Assembly: GCA_016192905.1 (NCBI GenBank)
Contig: JACPTG010000001.1
Span: 227,005-291,004, forward strand
Length of the DNA stretch: 64,000 nt
Origin: Candidatus Woesearchaeota archaeon
Lineage (GTDB): Archaea; Nanobdellota; Nanobdellia; Woesearchaeales; UBA10216
Reading direction: 5' to 3'
The position numbers and the translations under genes are program-made. Within the stretch, counting starts at the first letter, position 1, and the number at the start of each line of letters is the position of its first letter. Shown here piece by piece: positions 1-9,468 of this stretch. The notes under the pieces were generated by a model. That model was given only the letters and a program-made list of their open reading frames with translations, did no database searches and was not told where the DNA came from.

Positions 1-373
1 ATTTATCAGCCTCTGCCTCCGAACAAAGCAGACAAACCCCCGCTTTATCCCCGGCTAATTTATCCTTAAACCTTTCAAGTTTTCTATCCTTAATCAATTC
101 TCCGAAACCTTCCGCATATTTCTCCCAGTCCTTGTCTTTTCTATAAGTTTTCAGGAGGCCTTCAGTTGGAGAAAATTCTGGCACGATTTCATATCCTATC
201 TTCAGGATTTCCTCCAGAATATACTTAAGGTCCCTGCTTTTAGCGAATCCAGACAACTGCGAGTCCCTCCTTAATCTCGTATCAATTATCCTGCTTACCC
301 TGTTTCTGTCCAATATTTCTGCAAAATCCTTCAATGACTTTTTTGCAAACCCTATCGTAAAAATAGTCACCAT
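1..373 (-). CDS. DUF488-family protein (partial, runs off window start)
   Basis: Own translation of minus strand from ATG at 373: MVTIFTIGFAKKSLKDFAEILDRNRVSRIIDTRLRRDSQLSGFAK...; DUF488-like FTIG/DTR pattern; abuts the next DUF488 gene. Confidence 0.7.
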   Translation of the reverse strand, partial: MVTIFTIGFAKKSLKDFAEILDRNRVSRIIDTRLRRDSQLSGFAKSRDLKYILEEILKIGYEIVPEFSPTEGLLKTYRKDKDWEKYAEGFGELIKDRKLERFKDKLAGDKAGVCLLCSEAEADK

Positions 374-375
374 TT

Positions 376-828
376 TCAGAAGTTCACAAGCGTCCTTTGG
401 CCAATTCTTTGAACAATCCCTTTCCTGCTTATGTCCTCAACCGTAAACCCCTCATCGGCAAGCCTTAAACCTATAAATCTCCTGTGGCACCTGCCATAAT
501 CAATCTCCGAGCACATGATTGCTGCCCTGCGGCCATTAATCGCCCTGCGAAGCAAAGCCATCCCCCGGGTAAACTCCTCCGAATTCAGATATTTGGCGAA
601 CCACTCCGGATTCCTCCTTCCCCCCAGCACATTCCCCATATGCACATACTCAATGTCATCTTTGGCTAAAAAGCCCCTTATGCTGCCCTCATTGAACTCA
701 GGGACGTACCTGCTGAACGGCACGCTTCTGACATCAACAAGCAGATCCACCTTCATTTCATTCAGCAATCCTACAAACTCGGCCGCTTTCATGTTTCCAT
801 GACCAATCAAATATGCAGCCTTTGGCAT
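376..828 (-). CDS. DUF488 family protein
   Basis: ORF track; YLIGHGN...LLVDVRSVPFSRY...IMCSEID..RCHR pattern. Confidence 0.85.
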   Translation of the reverse strand: MPKAAYLIGHGNMKAAEFVGLLNEMKVDLLVDVRSVPFSRYVPEFNEGSIRGFLAKDDIEYVHMGNVLGGRRNPEWFAKYLNSEEFTRGMALLRRAINGRRAAIMCSEIDYGRCHRRFIGLRLADEGFTVEDISRKGIVQRIGQRTLVNF

Positions 829-830
829 TT

Positions 831-1886
831 TTACCTTTTCAACCTTGTAAATAACTGCAAAATCTCCTTGACTGCCCTAATTTTCCCAAGGATATCCTCG
901 GGGACAAATTCCTCTATCCTCTCCTTCGGGTACCATACCCTCTCGAATTTACGGCAAAATACAACCATTCTTTCACTATCATATTGGCTTATTCCCTTTT
1001 TAACCATTTCTTTTTTTATTATTTCCTTCAATTCATTTTCCCTTTTTTGCAGTCTGCCCAATGCCGCCTTGGTTTCGTAATACTCATCCATCAGTTCGGG
1101 ATCCAGGGTCCCGGCTGACTGGCCTTGGAATTCAGGAACATGCTTTGTCGCTGCTCCCTGCATAGGAAACAAAGCTGCATAGTCAATACTTTGCTCATAC
1201 TCAGGAACTGTATTTATTGCAACAGCCATTGGCCAGTAATCGCCTTTCCATAGCTCGGCAGTCAAGCCTACAACAATAAAAAATCTTTCGGTGTTCAGAA
1301 GGCGTTTTACGTGCGCCCCATTCAACCTGAGATAGGGCGCATTCATTTGTTCCAAAAAGTCTTTAGCAAAAGCCAGGAATCTTAAGTCGGTGCAGGGCAA
1401 GCTCCTTCCATTCTGGTTTTTTATGCTTACCCCACCCACACTGAAATCCACCCGGGCCTTGACCTCTTCATCCTCGTTCCGCAATTCCACAGAATCAAGG
1501 GCTACAGGCCCGAGCATGATTAATGAACGGTTTTTCACCTTTAGCAATGTGCAGATGTCCAGCCCTGGATTGGAGGCAATCATTGAATTTTCGGATAATA
1601 TTGAGAAAAGCCTTTCTCTTTCCGCGTCCATTAGGCTTTTCACATGGGTTATGCGCGTGTTTTCATCAATAATGTAATTCTCCTTCTGATATCCTGAAGG
1701 ATCGGCCTTTCCAGTGGAAAAATCATAAACGCATGAGGGTGAAATGCACATATTGTCATTCAGCATGATATCTGCCAACACCAGTATTCTTGCCTTAACC
1801 GGCCTTAGCCAGTTTAAATTTTCATCCACCCCGGCTATGCAGACCCCATTATCCCTTCTTGATACAGCTAAAATGGTGGCTTCCAT
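831..1886 (-). CDS. Hypothetical protein, possible dual OB-type domain
   Basis: ORF track; N-terminus LAVSRRDNGVCIAGVDENLNWLRPV; operonic with DUF488 genes. Confidence 0.55.
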   Translation of the reverse strand: MEATILAVSRRDNGVCIAGVDENLNWLRPVKARILVLADIMLNDNMCISPSCVYDFSTGKADPSGYQKENYIIDENTRITHVKSLMDAERERLFSILSENSMIASNPGLDICTLLKVKNRSLIMLGPVALDSVELRNEDEEVKARVDFSVGGVSIKNQNGRSLPCTDLRFLAFAKDFLEQMNAPYLRLNGAHVKRLLNTERFFIVVGLTAELWKGDYWPMAVAINTVPEYEQSIDYAALFPMQGAATKHVPEFQGQSAGTLDPELMDEYYETKAALGRLQKRENELKEIIKKEMVKKGISQYDSERMVVFCRKFERVWYPKERIEEFVPEDILGKIRAVKEILQLFTRLKR

Positions 1887-2004
1887 TCATCCAGAGTATA
1901 CGACGCCATTTAATTAACTTTGCCCAGGCCTGTCCAGTGACCAGCGGGTTTTATCGAAAATATATTTGGAAAAAATTAAAAAGCCCCCTCCATTCGCCTG
2001 AATC

Positions 2005-2811
2005 ATGTCCAACTTGTACAACCTTCTGGGACTGCTGGAGGAGGAGGTTTCCATAACTCGGCGGCTGGAAAAGTGCACAGCAGCGTCTGACGCCTCTATG
2101 AAACAGGCTCTGGAGCAGAAGGAACTTGCCAGAAATTTTTTCATTGACCAATTGTTTGATGTACTAAGGCATAACCTTCCAATGTTCTCAGTTTTTGGCC
2201 GCAGGTCTGATGATATGAGCCCCATATTCAGGGATTATGGCCTAATCCAGGCACTTCAATTTTCATATAAGCCTTCTTCCCCCTTTGTTACTTTCCCCTT
2301 TGTTACAGACTACATTTTGGCTGCGCCAGTCGTTCAGGATGCTGCGCCCGGGTCCTTTCTCATACGCACCTTTGCTGTTCACAGACATAAAGGTCATGGT
2401 GACCTTGTTAGCGTTGACGGGGTGAACCTGTACAGTCCTTTAAGGGACGGGTATCGTATTCCATCCGGGCTGGTGCCAGGACTGAACCATTTGAATGTAT
2501 CAGAGGAGTCTGGCAGGCGGTTATGGGACAGTTCAATTGGAATAACCCACTCAAGGCTTTGTGCCGCATACTTAGGAGAGTTGCCTGATATTGAAGTTCC
2601 TCGTGATATCTTCCCCGGGTTTTATGCCGGATTTATGGCCACTGTGGGGCAGGCCCTATTAGAGCATAGGGTTAAGAATGGTGACGCAGAGGAGCAAATT
2701 TATAAGAATTCAAGGTTAATTAAGGCTGCACAAAGCGAAGGTTCGTTACTTGGGAGAGATTTGTCTCTGCTTATGCTGGTAAATCATGCATTAGAAGAAC
2801 CTCGCCCCTGA
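2005..2811 (+). CDS. Hypothetical protein
   Basis: ORF track; no family recognised. Confidence 0.5.
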   Translation: MSNLYNLLGLLEEEVSITRRLEKCTAASDASMKQALEQKELARNFFIDQLFDVLRHNLPMFSVFGRRSDDMSPIFRDYGLIQALQFSYKPSSPFVTFPFVTDYILAAPVVQDAAPGSFLIRTFAVHRHKGHGDLVSVDGVNLYSPLRDGYRIPSGLVPGLNHLNVSEESGRRLWDSSIGITHSRLCAAYLGELPDIEVPRDIFPGFYAGFMATVGQALLEHRVKNGDAEEQIYKNSRLIKAAQSEGSLLGRDLSLLMLVNHALEEPRP

Positions 2812-2830
2812 TTCAGCAGGACACTCCATT

Positions 2831-3238
2831 ATGAAAAAAGTCATGTGCTTCGGCACCTTTGACGGCATGCACAAGGGGCACGAGTTCTATTTGACTGAAG
2901 CAAAAAAGAAGGGTGATTATCTGGTGGTTGTTGTGGCCCTTGACGAGACTGTTAATGAGGTGAAGGGCCGCAGGCCGAAACTCCCTGCCTCGGAAAGGGC
3001 ATCGCTGCTCCGGCAGCTTGGAATTGCCGACAAAGTTCTAATCGGAAACCCCGGCGACAAGCTGATGGTTGTTATTGATGAAAGGCCGGACATAATTGCG
3101 TTGGGCTATGACCAGACTTCCTTTACAGAGAGACTTCAGCAGCAGCTTAATTCCTTAGGATTAAACCCTGAAATAATCCGCCTGCCTGCATTCCAGCCTG
3201 AGGTTTACAAGAGCTCAAAATTAACTAAATCTTATTAA
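2831..3238 (+). CDS. Cytidylyltransferase-family protein (FAD synthase-like)
   Basis: GTFDGMHKGHEFYLTEAKK HxGH nucleotidyltransferase signature. Confidence 0.85.
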   Translation: MKKVMCFGTFDGMHKGHEFYLTEAKKKGDYLVVVVALDETVNEVKGRRPKLPASERASLLRQLGIADKVLIGNPGDKLMVVIDERPDIIALGYDQTSFTERLQQQLNSLGLNPEIIRLPAFQPEVYKSSKLTKSY

Positions 3239-3389
3239 ACCGGCTGTTGAAGGAAGCGGATAGTTTTTAGCCATCCTCTTCAGAACAATATGTTCCTTAT
3301 CAGGGACAGATATCTGGATTTCTTCCCCTGCTTTCAGGTCCAGGCTTTCTGCAACATGCCTGTTAAAATACATTCCCAGGTCATTTTGA

Positions 3390-4166
3390 CTACAAAATCG
3401 TAGTCTTTAACAAACCTTTCCCCAGAGCCCTTAGCCTTAGCTCACTGCAAACCAGTTTTGATATCCTCTCAAGGTTGACAATGTCTTCCTCATTGTATTC
3501 AACAAGCAGGTTAAGGTAATAGCTGTCTCCAGTTGCCCTGTACAGGCGCCACAGCTCGGCAGCGTCGCCGCCGTTAAAGTCAGCTATTATCTTGTTCGCC
3601 CTTTCAATTCCAAGCTGCCTTTCAATGCTCTTGAGGCCGCCGCTTAATCCTACCCTTTTGCATGCAAACCTCAGGTCAAGGTGAGGCACTTCAGGTATTT
3701 TGGCGTACTTCCGCAAAAAGGGAAGGTCAAAGCTCGCGCCGTTGAAGGTTATTATCATGCGATATTTTGACAGCTCCTCTGCCAGCCTGCGGTAATCCAG
3801 GTTTACCCCGCGAATCATCGTCTTTGTGGCTGTGCCGTCATAAAGGCCGACCACTGTCAGGGAATCATAAAAGCCAAGCCCTGTCGTCTCAATATCAAGG
3901 TAAACTGCCTCACTGCCAAACTCATCAAACAGCCGCCAATGCTCTGAAGCAGGCAGCGCAGCCGCGAAGTAATGCGAGTCTTCATCAGCCAAAGCCTTCC
4001 TTGCCCTAACTATTTGCCTGTCGTAGAATCCTTTGCTGGCCTTTCCAATGCCATTTACTTTGCCTGCACTCAGGAAATCGCGCCAATCCCCTACTCCCTG
4101 GCTCCAGATGGAGCGCTCCTTCCTCACGCCTATCTTGTCAAGCAGTATGAAGCTTTTCCTGAGCAT
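3390..4166 (-). CDS. RNase H-like 3'-5' exonuclease domain protein (YprB-like)
   Basis: VYLDIETTGLG...TFNGASFDLPFLRKYAK...YNEEDIVNL DEDD-type motifs; start trimmed to MLRKSF. Confidence 0.8.
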   Translation of the reverse strand: MLRKSFILLDKIGVRKERSIWSQGVGDWRDFLSAGKVNGIGKASKGFYDRQIVRARKALADEDSHYFAAALPASEHWRLFDEFGSEAVYLDIETTGLGFYDSLTVVGLYDGTATKTMIRGVNLDYRRLAEELSKYRMIITFNGASFDLPFLRKYAKIPEVPHLDLRFACKRVGLSGGLKSIERQLGIERANKIIADFNGGDAAELWRLYRATGDSYYLNLLVEYNEEDIVNLERISKLVCSELRLRALGKGLLKTTIL

Positions 4167-4247
4167 CCGCCAGCTTACTGGCTGCCTCCTTTTAAGGTAT
4201 CCGCAGGCGGGTGGCCAGTGGCCAGTGGCCAGGCAGCACAATTAACC

Positions 4248-5006
4248 CTATTCCTCATCAGGTGAATCGCCCGGCTGTTCTGCTTGCTCCTCATCCCCCT
4301 CGCCCTTGAGCCTGAAATAAATTCTCCTGTTCTTCTTACCCTTGTTCTCAGTCCCGACAATCTCTATCTCGCCCACTTCAGAAGTGTTGGCTACGTGCGT
4401 ACCGCCGCAAGCCTCCTGCTCAAAGCCCTCGACTGAGACCATCCGGACTTCCCTTATCGCCTCCGGCAGGCCCATGGCCAGCTTTGTGACGCTTGGTATC
4501 CTTGCTGCCTCCTCCCTTGGAAGGAAATTGATGTTAACCTTATGACCTTCCTTCAGTATCCTGTTCGCCTCAGCCTCGTACTCCTTAACCTTTGCCCTGT
4601 CAAAGTCCTCAAGATTAAAGTCAATCCTCGTCATGTCAATGTCAATCTGGTTTCCTGTTATCTCTGCGCCTGCCTTCTGGCAGATGACCCCTGAGAGTAC
4701 ATGGCTTCCTGTGTGGTACCTCATGTGCAAATACCGCCTTGTCCAGTCCACCTGGCCGTGCACCTGGTCGCCCTCTTTCAGACCAGGCCTGTCCAAATGA
4801 TGGATTATCCTTCCCTTATCCTTCCTGACTGAAGCAACGATATAATCCTTGCCCCCGCAGGTCAGTATTCCTGTGTCATCGGGCTGGCCCCCTGCGTTTG
4901 GATAAAATGCAGTCTTGTCAAGCTCAACCTCATTGCCGTTGACAGCTGCAACCGCAGCGTCAAATTCCTTCAGATAGCAGTCCTTCAGATAGAGTTGTGT
5001 TGTCAT
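4248..5006 (-). CDS. alaX: Alanyl-tRNA editing protein AlaX-like
   Basis: FYPNAGGQPDDTG, HTGSHVLSG, CGGTHVANTSEVG motifs. Confidence 0.9.
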   Translation of the reverse strand: MTTQLYLKDCYLKEFDAAVAAVNGNEVELDKTAFYPNAGGQPDDTGILTCGGKDYIVASVRKDKGRIIHHLDRPGLKEGDQVHGQVDWTRRYLHMRYHTGSHVLSGVICQKAGAEITGNQIDIDMTRIDFNLEDFDRAKVKEYEAEANRILKEGHKVNINFLPREEAARIPSVTKLAMGLPEAIREVRMVSVEGFEQEACGGTHVANTSEVGEIEIVGTENKGKKNRRIYFRLKGEGDEEQAEQPGDSPDEE

Positions 5007-5099
5007 AAAATGAGTTTGGCTTGGACTTTTATATAAATTTTATCAGAGCAAATCCGGTTTTGCCGCCAAATATTTAAACAGCGGCACGGTTGCACAGCC

Positions 5100-5957
5100 A
5101 TGACAAAGCTTCACCTGGGCGGGCAGGCTGTAATTGAAGGGGTTCTGATAAGAAGCCCGCACCATTACTCGGTCGCTGTCAGGAAGCCTGACGGGTCAAT
5201 CTCTGTAAAAAGGGAGCGGATAAAAAGCTCAAAGCTGCAAATTGCCAAGGTTCCCTTCTTCAGGGGCGTCTTTGCACTATGGGACACGCTGGACATAGGA
5301 TTCAGGGCGCTGGTTTACTCGGCAAACGAGTCATCAGGCGAGAACGAGAAGCTTGGAAAGACAGAGGTCTTCGCCACTGTAGGCCTTTCAATCCTCCTGG
5401 CTGTGGCGCTTTTCATAGCGCTGCCATTTTACCTCTCAGTGCTTGTTGCCAAAAACAACTCTCTGCTTTTTAACGTGATTGACGGGCTCCTAAAGGCTGC
5501 TGTTCTTGTGGGCTACCTCTTCGTAATATCACTATTCCCGGATGTCAAGGTAATGTTCCAGTACCACGGGGCAGAGCACATGGCAATCCACTCATACGAA
5601 GCAGGCAAAGGCAACACAGTAAAGGATATCAGGAGATTTAAAACTATGCATCCCCGCTGCGGGACAAGCTTCCTCCTGTTCGTGCTGCTGCTGGGCATTA
5701 TCGTGTTTTCGGTTGTTCATTTTGAGAACCTTGCTCTTAGGTTTGCGTCAAGGATAATACTCCTGCCTGTGATTGCGGCAATCTCATATGAAGTGCTGAA
5801 ATTCAGCGCAAGGCACAGCGAAAGCCTCCTTGCAAAGCCATTCATACTTCCCGGAATACTCCTTCAGAAGATAACCACAAAACAGCCTACTGACAGGCAG
5901 ATTGAGGTGGCAATGGCGTCAGTTGAGGATGTGCTTGAGGGTGAAAAGGCTGGTTAA
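5100..5957 (+). CDS. DUF1385 family membrane protein
   Basis: GGQAVIEGVLIRSP ... YHGAEHMAIHSYE ... HPRCGTSFL. Confidence 0.85.
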   Translation: MTKLHLGGQAVIEGVLIRSPHHYSVAVRKPDGSISVKRERIKSSKLQIAKVPFFRGVFALWDTLDIGFRALVYSANESSGENEKLGKTEVFATVGLSILLAVALFIALPFYLSVLVAKNNSLLFNVIDGLLKAAVLVGYLFVISLFPDVKVMFQYHGAEHMAIHSYEAGKGNTVKDIRRFKTMHPRCGTSFLLFVLLLGIIVFSVVHFENLALRFASRIILLPVIAAISYEVLKFSARHSESLLAKPFILPGILLQKITTKQPTDRQIEVAMASVEDVLEGEKAG

Positions 5958-6022
5958 TCCCCTACCTTATGAAACTTTGCTTAACATAAACAGTTGTTAA
6001 AGTGCTCTAAGGCACCGAGACT

Positions 6023-6184
6023 TTACTCCCCCGCTCTTTTTTCAGAAGTGAACTCGTCTATCAAATCCTGCATCTCCTTCGCCTTCTCAAGGCTGCCTTC
6101 CTTTGAGCAGTAAGGGCATCTCTGAGGAGCCTTTCCGGTCTTCGGGGCGAACTGATAGTTGCAGTTTGAGCAGTGGAGCTTCAT
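6023..6184 (-). CDS. Small zinc-ribbon protein
   Basis: MKLHCSNCNYQFAP...QRCPYCSKEG, paired CxxC. Confidence 0.6.
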   Translation of the reverse strand: MKLHCSNCNYQFAPKTGKAPQRCPYCSKEGSLEKAKEMQDLIDEFTSEKRAGE

Positions 6185-6275
6185 GTGTTTCCAACGGGCT
6201 TTTTGCATATATAAATTTTCTTGTTGGAACAGTATTTCCTGCCCCTTCGGGATTATGGAATCATGGCCGCAGCAG

Positions 6276-7415
6276 TTATTGCTTGTTCAGAAGCTGCAGC
6301 CGCCCAAGCTCATCAATCACCAATTCAGCGGTCAGGTTCACTCCATTCTCATTCCAATGAGTGTCATCCAGCTGGTAAAGCAAAACTCCCTTTTGCTTGG
6401 CATCCATGAATGCAGTGTAAGCGTCAATCACGGCTATATCCTGTGCTCTCAGCCTTTTTGTCACATCTGGCAGGAAGCCATCATAAGTGGCGTTTGCGTA
6501 CTTTGGGATCATTTCATTGTAGATTGTCTCCTTGTCAGGGACCGGAAGGTAGATGAACCTGATTTTCTGGTGCCTGAAAAACTCGCCATAGGTTTCCAGC
6601 GATGCCACAGTTGCATCAAGCTTCTGCCTGTTGAGCTGCCTGGCTGGAAGCGCATCCTTTATGAAAAACATGCCTGTCCCGGGATTGTACAGGTCGTTAT
6701 AGGGGTTGGGCTTTTGCCCCAGCACGGATTCATTGCCTGTCCTGTTGAACAGGTTTACACGCGTGGTCTTCAGATACTTTACCAGGCTGAGCTTGGCAAC
6801 CCTGTCCATAAATATCTTTGTCCTGTCAGCAGGCCTGTATTCCTGAGGGCCGGGATTTCCTGAAAGCTGCACATGCCTGACATAATAATTCGCTGCCTCA
6901 TCCAAAGTAACTGGTGGGGGCGCGGCCATGCTTCTTTCCACATACTCCACAATCACTGCCTTAGGCGGGTGAGCCATGAATCTCTGATCCTTCAGGTAGG
7001 AATCGATGTTTGTGCTGGCCATTGTGTAGACTTTCAATCCTGTCCTGGCCATTATCACCTCTGACAGCATGCTTTCCTGGCTCAGCCGGTTTCCAAGCGC
7101 GTAGGAGTCGCCTATGATTACGATGTCATAGGTTCCATTAAAGGGCATGTTTCTGTATCCATATGCGTCGGTAAACCATTTGACCTTCTTTTCTACTGAG
7201 TATTTTGTTCCGTACGCCAAATCGCCCTCCTCGTATTTCTCAAGGCGGATGTTTGGGTAAAAAGGGCCTCCCTCGTGCCCGCCATGGAAGGAAAGGGCGC
7301 CGTATGCAGTGTAGCTGAACTGGTCAACAGGCAAGAGCAAGATTACCAACACAGGGAGGGAGACAACCAAAAGGAACAATGCCGCAGAAACAAAAAATTT
7401 CAGGTCCTTATCCAT
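6276..7415 (-). CDS. SGNH-hydrolase-like protein (AlgJ/AlgX-like), N-terminal TM
   Basis: GDSYALG and DDTHWNENG motifs; directly downstream of MBOAT gene; start trimmed to MDKDLKFF. Confidence 0.7.
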   Translation of the reverse strand: MDKDLKFFVSAALFLLVVSLPVLVILLLPVDQFSYTAYGALSFHGGHEGGPFYPNIRLEKYEEGDLAYGTKYSVEKKVKWFTDAYGYRNMPFNGTYDIVIIGDSYALGNRLSQESMLSEVIMARTGLKVYTMASTNIDSYLKDQRFMAHPPKAVIVEYVERSMAAPPPVTLDEAANYYVRHVQLSGNPGPQEYRPADRTKIFMDRVAKLSLVKYLKTTRVNLFNRTGNESVLGQKPNPYNDLYNPGTGMFFIKDALPARQLNRQKLDATVASLETYGEFFRHQKIRFIYLPVPDKETIYNEMIPKYANATYDGFLPDVTKRLRAQDIAVIDAYTAFMDAKQKGVLLYQLDDTHWNENGVNLTAELVIDELGRLQLLNKQ

Positions 7416-7423
7416 TTTTTCCC

Positions 7424-8830
7424 TCAAAATTTTGCATAGATGAACCCTATGCCGAGCTGCCCTTCTGTCAGCGCGAACAGGGCTATAGCCCACGTGGCCG
7501 CCACATATACAGGCCACCTCACCCAGGCAGGCAGGCCCGAAAACAGCGTAACGCCACGCCGATTCATTACATGCGCGGCTTCCACCACCGCTATCAATGC
7601 GAATGCGAGCAGGATTCTCTCAAGGCCTAAAGTTGAGCCGAGATGATTCAGAATTCCAGATGGAAAATGCCATTCTGAAAAAACCCTGCGGAAAACTGAA
7701 ATGGCCGCCGACGGTTTTGCAGTGAAGAAAAAAACCCAGCTAACTGATATTGCAGTGAATGCCCAGATAAACCCTGCAGCCTTAAACAACAGCCTTTGGA
7801 ATTTGCTGCGCAGCGATATGCTGCCTGCGAGAACCCTTCCCGCAAAAGCCTCTGCACACAGAAACAGCCCGTGCAGCAACCCCCATATTGCAAATGCAAA
7901 TGTCATGCCATGCCACAGGCCTACGGCCAGAAACACCACCAGAAGGTTCAGGCATTGCCTCAGCAGGCCATGCCTGCTTCCTCCAAGGGGGATATACAGG
8001 TAATCCCTGAACCAATGCGAGAGAGTCATATGCCATTTACGCCAAAATTGGCCCACAGATGATGAAAGGTAAGGCGTGGAGAAGTTTTCGGATAATCTTA
8101 TTCCCAGCAGCCTGCTTGCGCCTATCGCCATATCCGTATATGCTGAGAATTCAAAGTAAATGTAGAAGGCCAGGAAAAAGATTGCCAGCAGCACGTCCAG
8201 CCCGGTGTACTGCTGATAGCCAGCGATGACAGGCAATGAAAGCCTGTAAAGGACTGCAACCACCACGAATTTCTTAAACGCCCCAAAAAGGAGGGTCTTA
8301 AGCCCGCTCCTGAACAACGCCTCATCGAACCCGGGATGGGATTTCAGCTGGCTTAGGAATGACTGCGCCCTCTCAATCGGGCCTGCAATTATTTTTGGAA
8401 AATAGGAAACGTACGCGGCGTACACTCCAAGGCTTTGCTCAGGCTGGAGCTTTCCCCGGTACACATCTATCAGGTATGCCATCTGGGAAAAAGTGTAAAA
8501 AGAAAGCCCCAGCGGCATGGCAAAGCTGAACTGGCTGTTTATCACCTTGAACGCAAACAGGACTGACGCATTGCCGGCAAGTGCAGCCACAAGAAGGGAG
8601 TGCCTGAGGGGTGATTTGTTTTCCGGCCCCAATTCAAAGGCTGCAAAATAATTGATAAAAATGGACAGGCCGACAAACAGCAAGCTCACCAGCCTGCCAT
8701 CATACAGAAGTATGAGGAAAGAACTGAAGAAAAAAAGGACAGGCCACCGCGCCTTACTTGGAAGAAGATAGTAAAGGCCTATCAGGGTTATGAAAGAACC
8801 AAAAAGGAGGTATGGAGAAATTACCAGCAT
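7424..8830 (-). CDS. MBOAT family O-acyltransferase (AlgI/DltB-like)
   Basis: SFYTFSQMAYLIDVYRG ... FWRKWHMTLSHWFRDYLYIPLGG ... GLWHGMTFAFAIWG. Confidence 0.9.
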   Translation of the reverse strand: MLVISPYLLFGSFITLIGLYYLLPSKARWPVLFFFSSFLILLYDGRLVSLLFVGLSIFINYFAAFELGPENKSPLRHSLLVAALAGNASVLFAFKVINSQFSFAMPLGLSFYTFSQMAYLIDVYRGKLQPEQSLGVYAAYVSYFPKIIAGPIERAQSFLSQLKSHPGFDEALFRSGLKTLLFGAFKKFVVVAVLYRLSLPVIAGYQQYTGLDVLLAIFFLAFYIYFEFSAYTDMAIGASRLLGIRLSENFSTPYLSSSVGQFWRKWHMTLSHWFRDYLYIPLGGSRHGLLRQCLNLLVVFLAVGLWHGMTFAFAIWGLLHGLFLCAEAFAGRVLAGSISLRSKFQRLLFKAAGFIWAFTAISVSWVFFFTAKPSAAISVFRRVFSEWHFPSGILNHLGSTLGLERILLAFALIAVVEAAHVMNRRGVTLFSGLPAWVRWPVYVAATWAIALFALTEGQLGIGFIYAKF

Positions 8831-8837
8831 ATTGGCC

Positions 8838-9392
8838 TTATTTCCCCTTCCTCTGATGGGCCCTCATGCTGGGCCGCAGCTTTTCTGCGCCAAAGCCCTT
8901 GTTCCGAAGGCCGCGACTCTTTTTAGCGGCTGAAGTAAGGCCCCGCATAACCCTATTCTGGTGGCCAATAAGCCATGAAAGCTGCTTGTCTGACGCAAGC
9001 GCAGGATGCATCTTGTCAGCCATTATCACCTCATACCAGAAATGAATGCCATCCTTTCCAACAAAGTAAGAGTTTAACACTTCCATGTTAGGGAATTTAC
9101 CTGCAGCCCTCCTCTCCGCAACATGCTGATAGCTCATACCCAGAATCTTCCTCTGCCTCGCGTGCTTGGAACGCCTGCCGCCCTTGATATCAGGCCTCTG
9201 CCTGCCGCCCCTGATAACGCGCTGCCTGACCACAATAACCCCTGGCTTAGCAGTGTAACCCAGCTCCCTGGCCCTGTCAAGCCTGGTAGGCTTTGGAATC
9301 CTGATAGTTGAAGGCTCCTTCCGCCAATCAATCATCCTTGCACGCATACCGCCAGTCTTCCATGCTTCTGCGATGCGCTTGTAGAGGCTCAT
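8838..9392 (-). CDS. rpl15e: 50S ribosomal protein L15e
   Basis: MSLYKRIAEAWK...RLDRARELGYTAKPGVIVVRQRVIRGGRQRP; ORF-track start trimmed. Confidence 0.95.
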   Translation of the reverse strand: MSLYKRIAEAWKTGGMRARMIDWRKEPSTIRIPKPTRLDRARELGYTAKPGVIVVRQRVIRGGRQRPDIKGGRRSKHARQRKILGMSYQHVAERRAAGKFPNMEVLNSYFVGKDGIHFWYEVIMADKMHPALASDKQLSWLIGHQNRVMRGLTSAAKKSRGLRNKGFGAEKLRPSMRAHQRKGK

Positions 9393-9468
9393 TGGGGTTG
9401 GCGGAAAAGCTGACGGTTTATAAAACTTGTCAAAAAGTTTAAATACGCCTGCTGGAGTGCGGGTCACC

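Noticed and set aside
3239-3389. AbrB-like minus-strand reading frame (MYFNRHVAESLDLKAGEEIQISVPDKEHIVLKRM)
   Set aside because: Short, lacks a convincing start, and overlaps the end of the neighbouring exonuclease gene
4205-4240. Triplicated GTGGCCA micro-repeat
   Set aside because: Too short and intergenic; similar CCAGTG motifs near 1930 and 40475 are not convincing as a family
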